Shown here piece after piece: positions 62,816-64,000 of a stretch of 64,000 nucleotides of DNA. The translations under genes and the position numbers were made by a program. The notes below the pieces were generated by a model. The model ran no database searches and was not told the DNA's origin. It saw only the letters and a program-made list of their open reading frames with translations. Origin of the DNA: Pyrocephalus nanus (lineage: Eukaryota; Chordata; Aves; Passeriformes; Tyrannidae); assembly GCA_038380795.1 (NCBI GenBank), contig CM076269.1:3534001-3598000 (forward strand). Reading direction: 5' to 3'. Every line of letters starts with the position of its first letter. The first letter of the stretch is position 1.

Positions 62816-64000
62816 CTGGAAGGAGAAGTTGCTGATGGAGGAGCACTGCTCCCTGCTCTGCAGGACATCCAGGAGGATGTTAGCAGGATCTCTCTTGGCC
62901 TCTCAAGCAGTGCTGATAAGAAATAGCAGAATGTGGTAGCTAGAAGCTCAAGCTAAATAAAGTCAGCCAGGACAGATGTAATTTCCTAGAAATCTGGCCT
63001 TATAATTCTCGAGTGACATACTTGCAGAGGTGAACACCGGCTGCTGACATCTTTTTCTGAAATACAGACTTAATCCAGCATCTGGGAAAACTCTGTGTCT
63101 TGGGAGTGCTCAGGACAGGGCTTCACTCTTGTGTTGCCTTCCTGCCATCCTGTCCTGTGACTCTGGGCCCCCCTGTCCTCACTCTCTGTGACCCGTTTGT
63201 TGACCGTGAGGAGCAGGAGAGCAAGCCAGTCATACACCTGACAGCTGGTCATGAAAGGAAGTTATTTGCTTTATCCAGTTCTCTGCAAAAAGGTCACAGC
63301 AAAATTTTCTCTTCTCGGGGCACAATTAGGCCAGATCTGTCTCTGCATCCAGAGGGAGAACACTTTTTTTTTTGGAGTCTCTGAGGTGAGCGACCTCCAG
63401 CATAACAAAATTCCCCAGAAATGCTCTTCGGAGAGCATTGCAACTCCACGGGATGCTGCGAGTTCACCCGTGCGCGGTGTGAAGACTCACAGAGGAGGGG
63501 GAAAACACTGATTTGATTTTGTAAATAAAATCACATGGTTTCTGTCGGTGGCTGAAAAGATACCCCCGCCTTTCACAGCTCCAGGAATTTTGCTATCTGC
63601 GTTTTTCCTTAAAGTGGAAGGGGGGTGGGGGGAGAAAGTCTTAACAGTAAATATTTATCCAAGATGTGTGGTTGTTAATATGATCCAGTCTTCAGTCATT
63701 TTGAATGGTGTCACGATGACAGATGTTAATTCAGAAAGGAATAGATTGGACGATTTATGCCTGAAACACATGTGTTCCTTGGCAGGCTCCATGGATTACT
63801 TGCATAGTTAGAGCTGTCTGAGCAATTTGTAACGTTTTCTCTGCCTCAAAGCACCAAGGGCTCCAGGACAGGGGGTTGACCTATATCTGCAGTCTGCTGT
63901 AATAAGCGCTGAGGTAACCAAACTCCCCGTGTTCTTTTATCTTCCTAAATTTATCTCCCCCCCTGTGCTCCAGCTGTGTGTGGTGCTTCTGGTTCTTCCC
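62816..64000. other. Window end, nothing identified
   Basis: No exon, repeat or RNA gene recognised up to the end. The next expected ST3GAL3 exon (GFWKSVATR...) is not visible. Confidence 0.55.

Noticed and set aside
62721..62926. Exon-like sequence after a polypyrimidine-AG (LDEFALESLQIKTGYLGK...)
   Set aside because: It does not match any ST3GAL3 residues and the core resembles an old CR1 3' fragment.
1..64000. CRISPR arrays, operons, phage or insertion-sequence systems
   Set aside because: No regularly spaced repeats, no long tightly packed ORFs, no ribosome-binding-site pattern; the spliced ST3GAL3 exons and CR1 LINEs place this in a vertebrate genome.
1..64000. tRNA, rRNA or snRNA genes
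   Set aside because: No A/B-box pair with cloverleaf potential or familiar rRNA/snRNA words were noticed; a tRNAscan or Rfam search was not possible.

Overview
The window is intronic vertebrate DNA, almost certainly from a bird. The repeats I can recognise are CR1-family LINE fragments, both younger chicken-repeat-type copies and much older amniote CR1/L3-like ones. I saw no SINE carpet and no L1. Coding sequence is limited to a few short, well-spliced exons separated by kilobases of low-complexity AT-rich and pyrimidine-tract DNA. I found no bacterial, viral or plasmid gene structure.

One gene is supported: ST3GAL3 (beta-galactoside alpha-2,3-sialyltransferase 3, a Golgi type II membrane enzyme), on the + strand. 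Four consecutive internal coding exons lie at 29049-29143, 41625-41688, 49357-49452 and 53464-53650. Their junction phases are compatible (1, 2, 2, then 0). Together they encode about 147 contiguous residues, matching roughly human residues 101-248: the end of the stem region, the start of the catalytic domain, and the whole sialylmotif L (donor CMP-Neu5Ac binding). The membrane anchor and stem exons must lie upstream of position 1, or were missed in the first 29 kb. Sialylmotif S, motif III and motif VS, and the stop codon, must lie downstream of 64000.

Layout: 1-29048 is upstream intron, with CR1 copies near 12.3-12.9, 14.8-15.0, 18.1-18.5 and 23.5-23.75 kb and a 42-nt T tract at 20.15 kb. 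From 29.0 to 53.65 kb is the four-exon block; its introns carry CR1 copies at 36.8-37.3, 43.8, 47.1-47.9 and 50.0-50.7 kb and a CpG-richer segment at 30.73-31.0 kb. From 53.65 to 64.0 kb is downstream intron with an old CR1 at 55.6-56.2 kb, probable further fragments, a 30-nt A tract, and short tandem duplications.

Nearly all the other open frames (60-170 codons) look like chance ORFs in non-coding DNA or lie inside CR1 remnants; I do not annotate them as genes. I did not find a new multi-gene system. The points worth a second look are splice-phase symmetry in the sialylmotif exons, ancient CR1 relics flanking the L-motif exon, a CpG-rich intronic island, and a few unexplained small repeats and ORFs.
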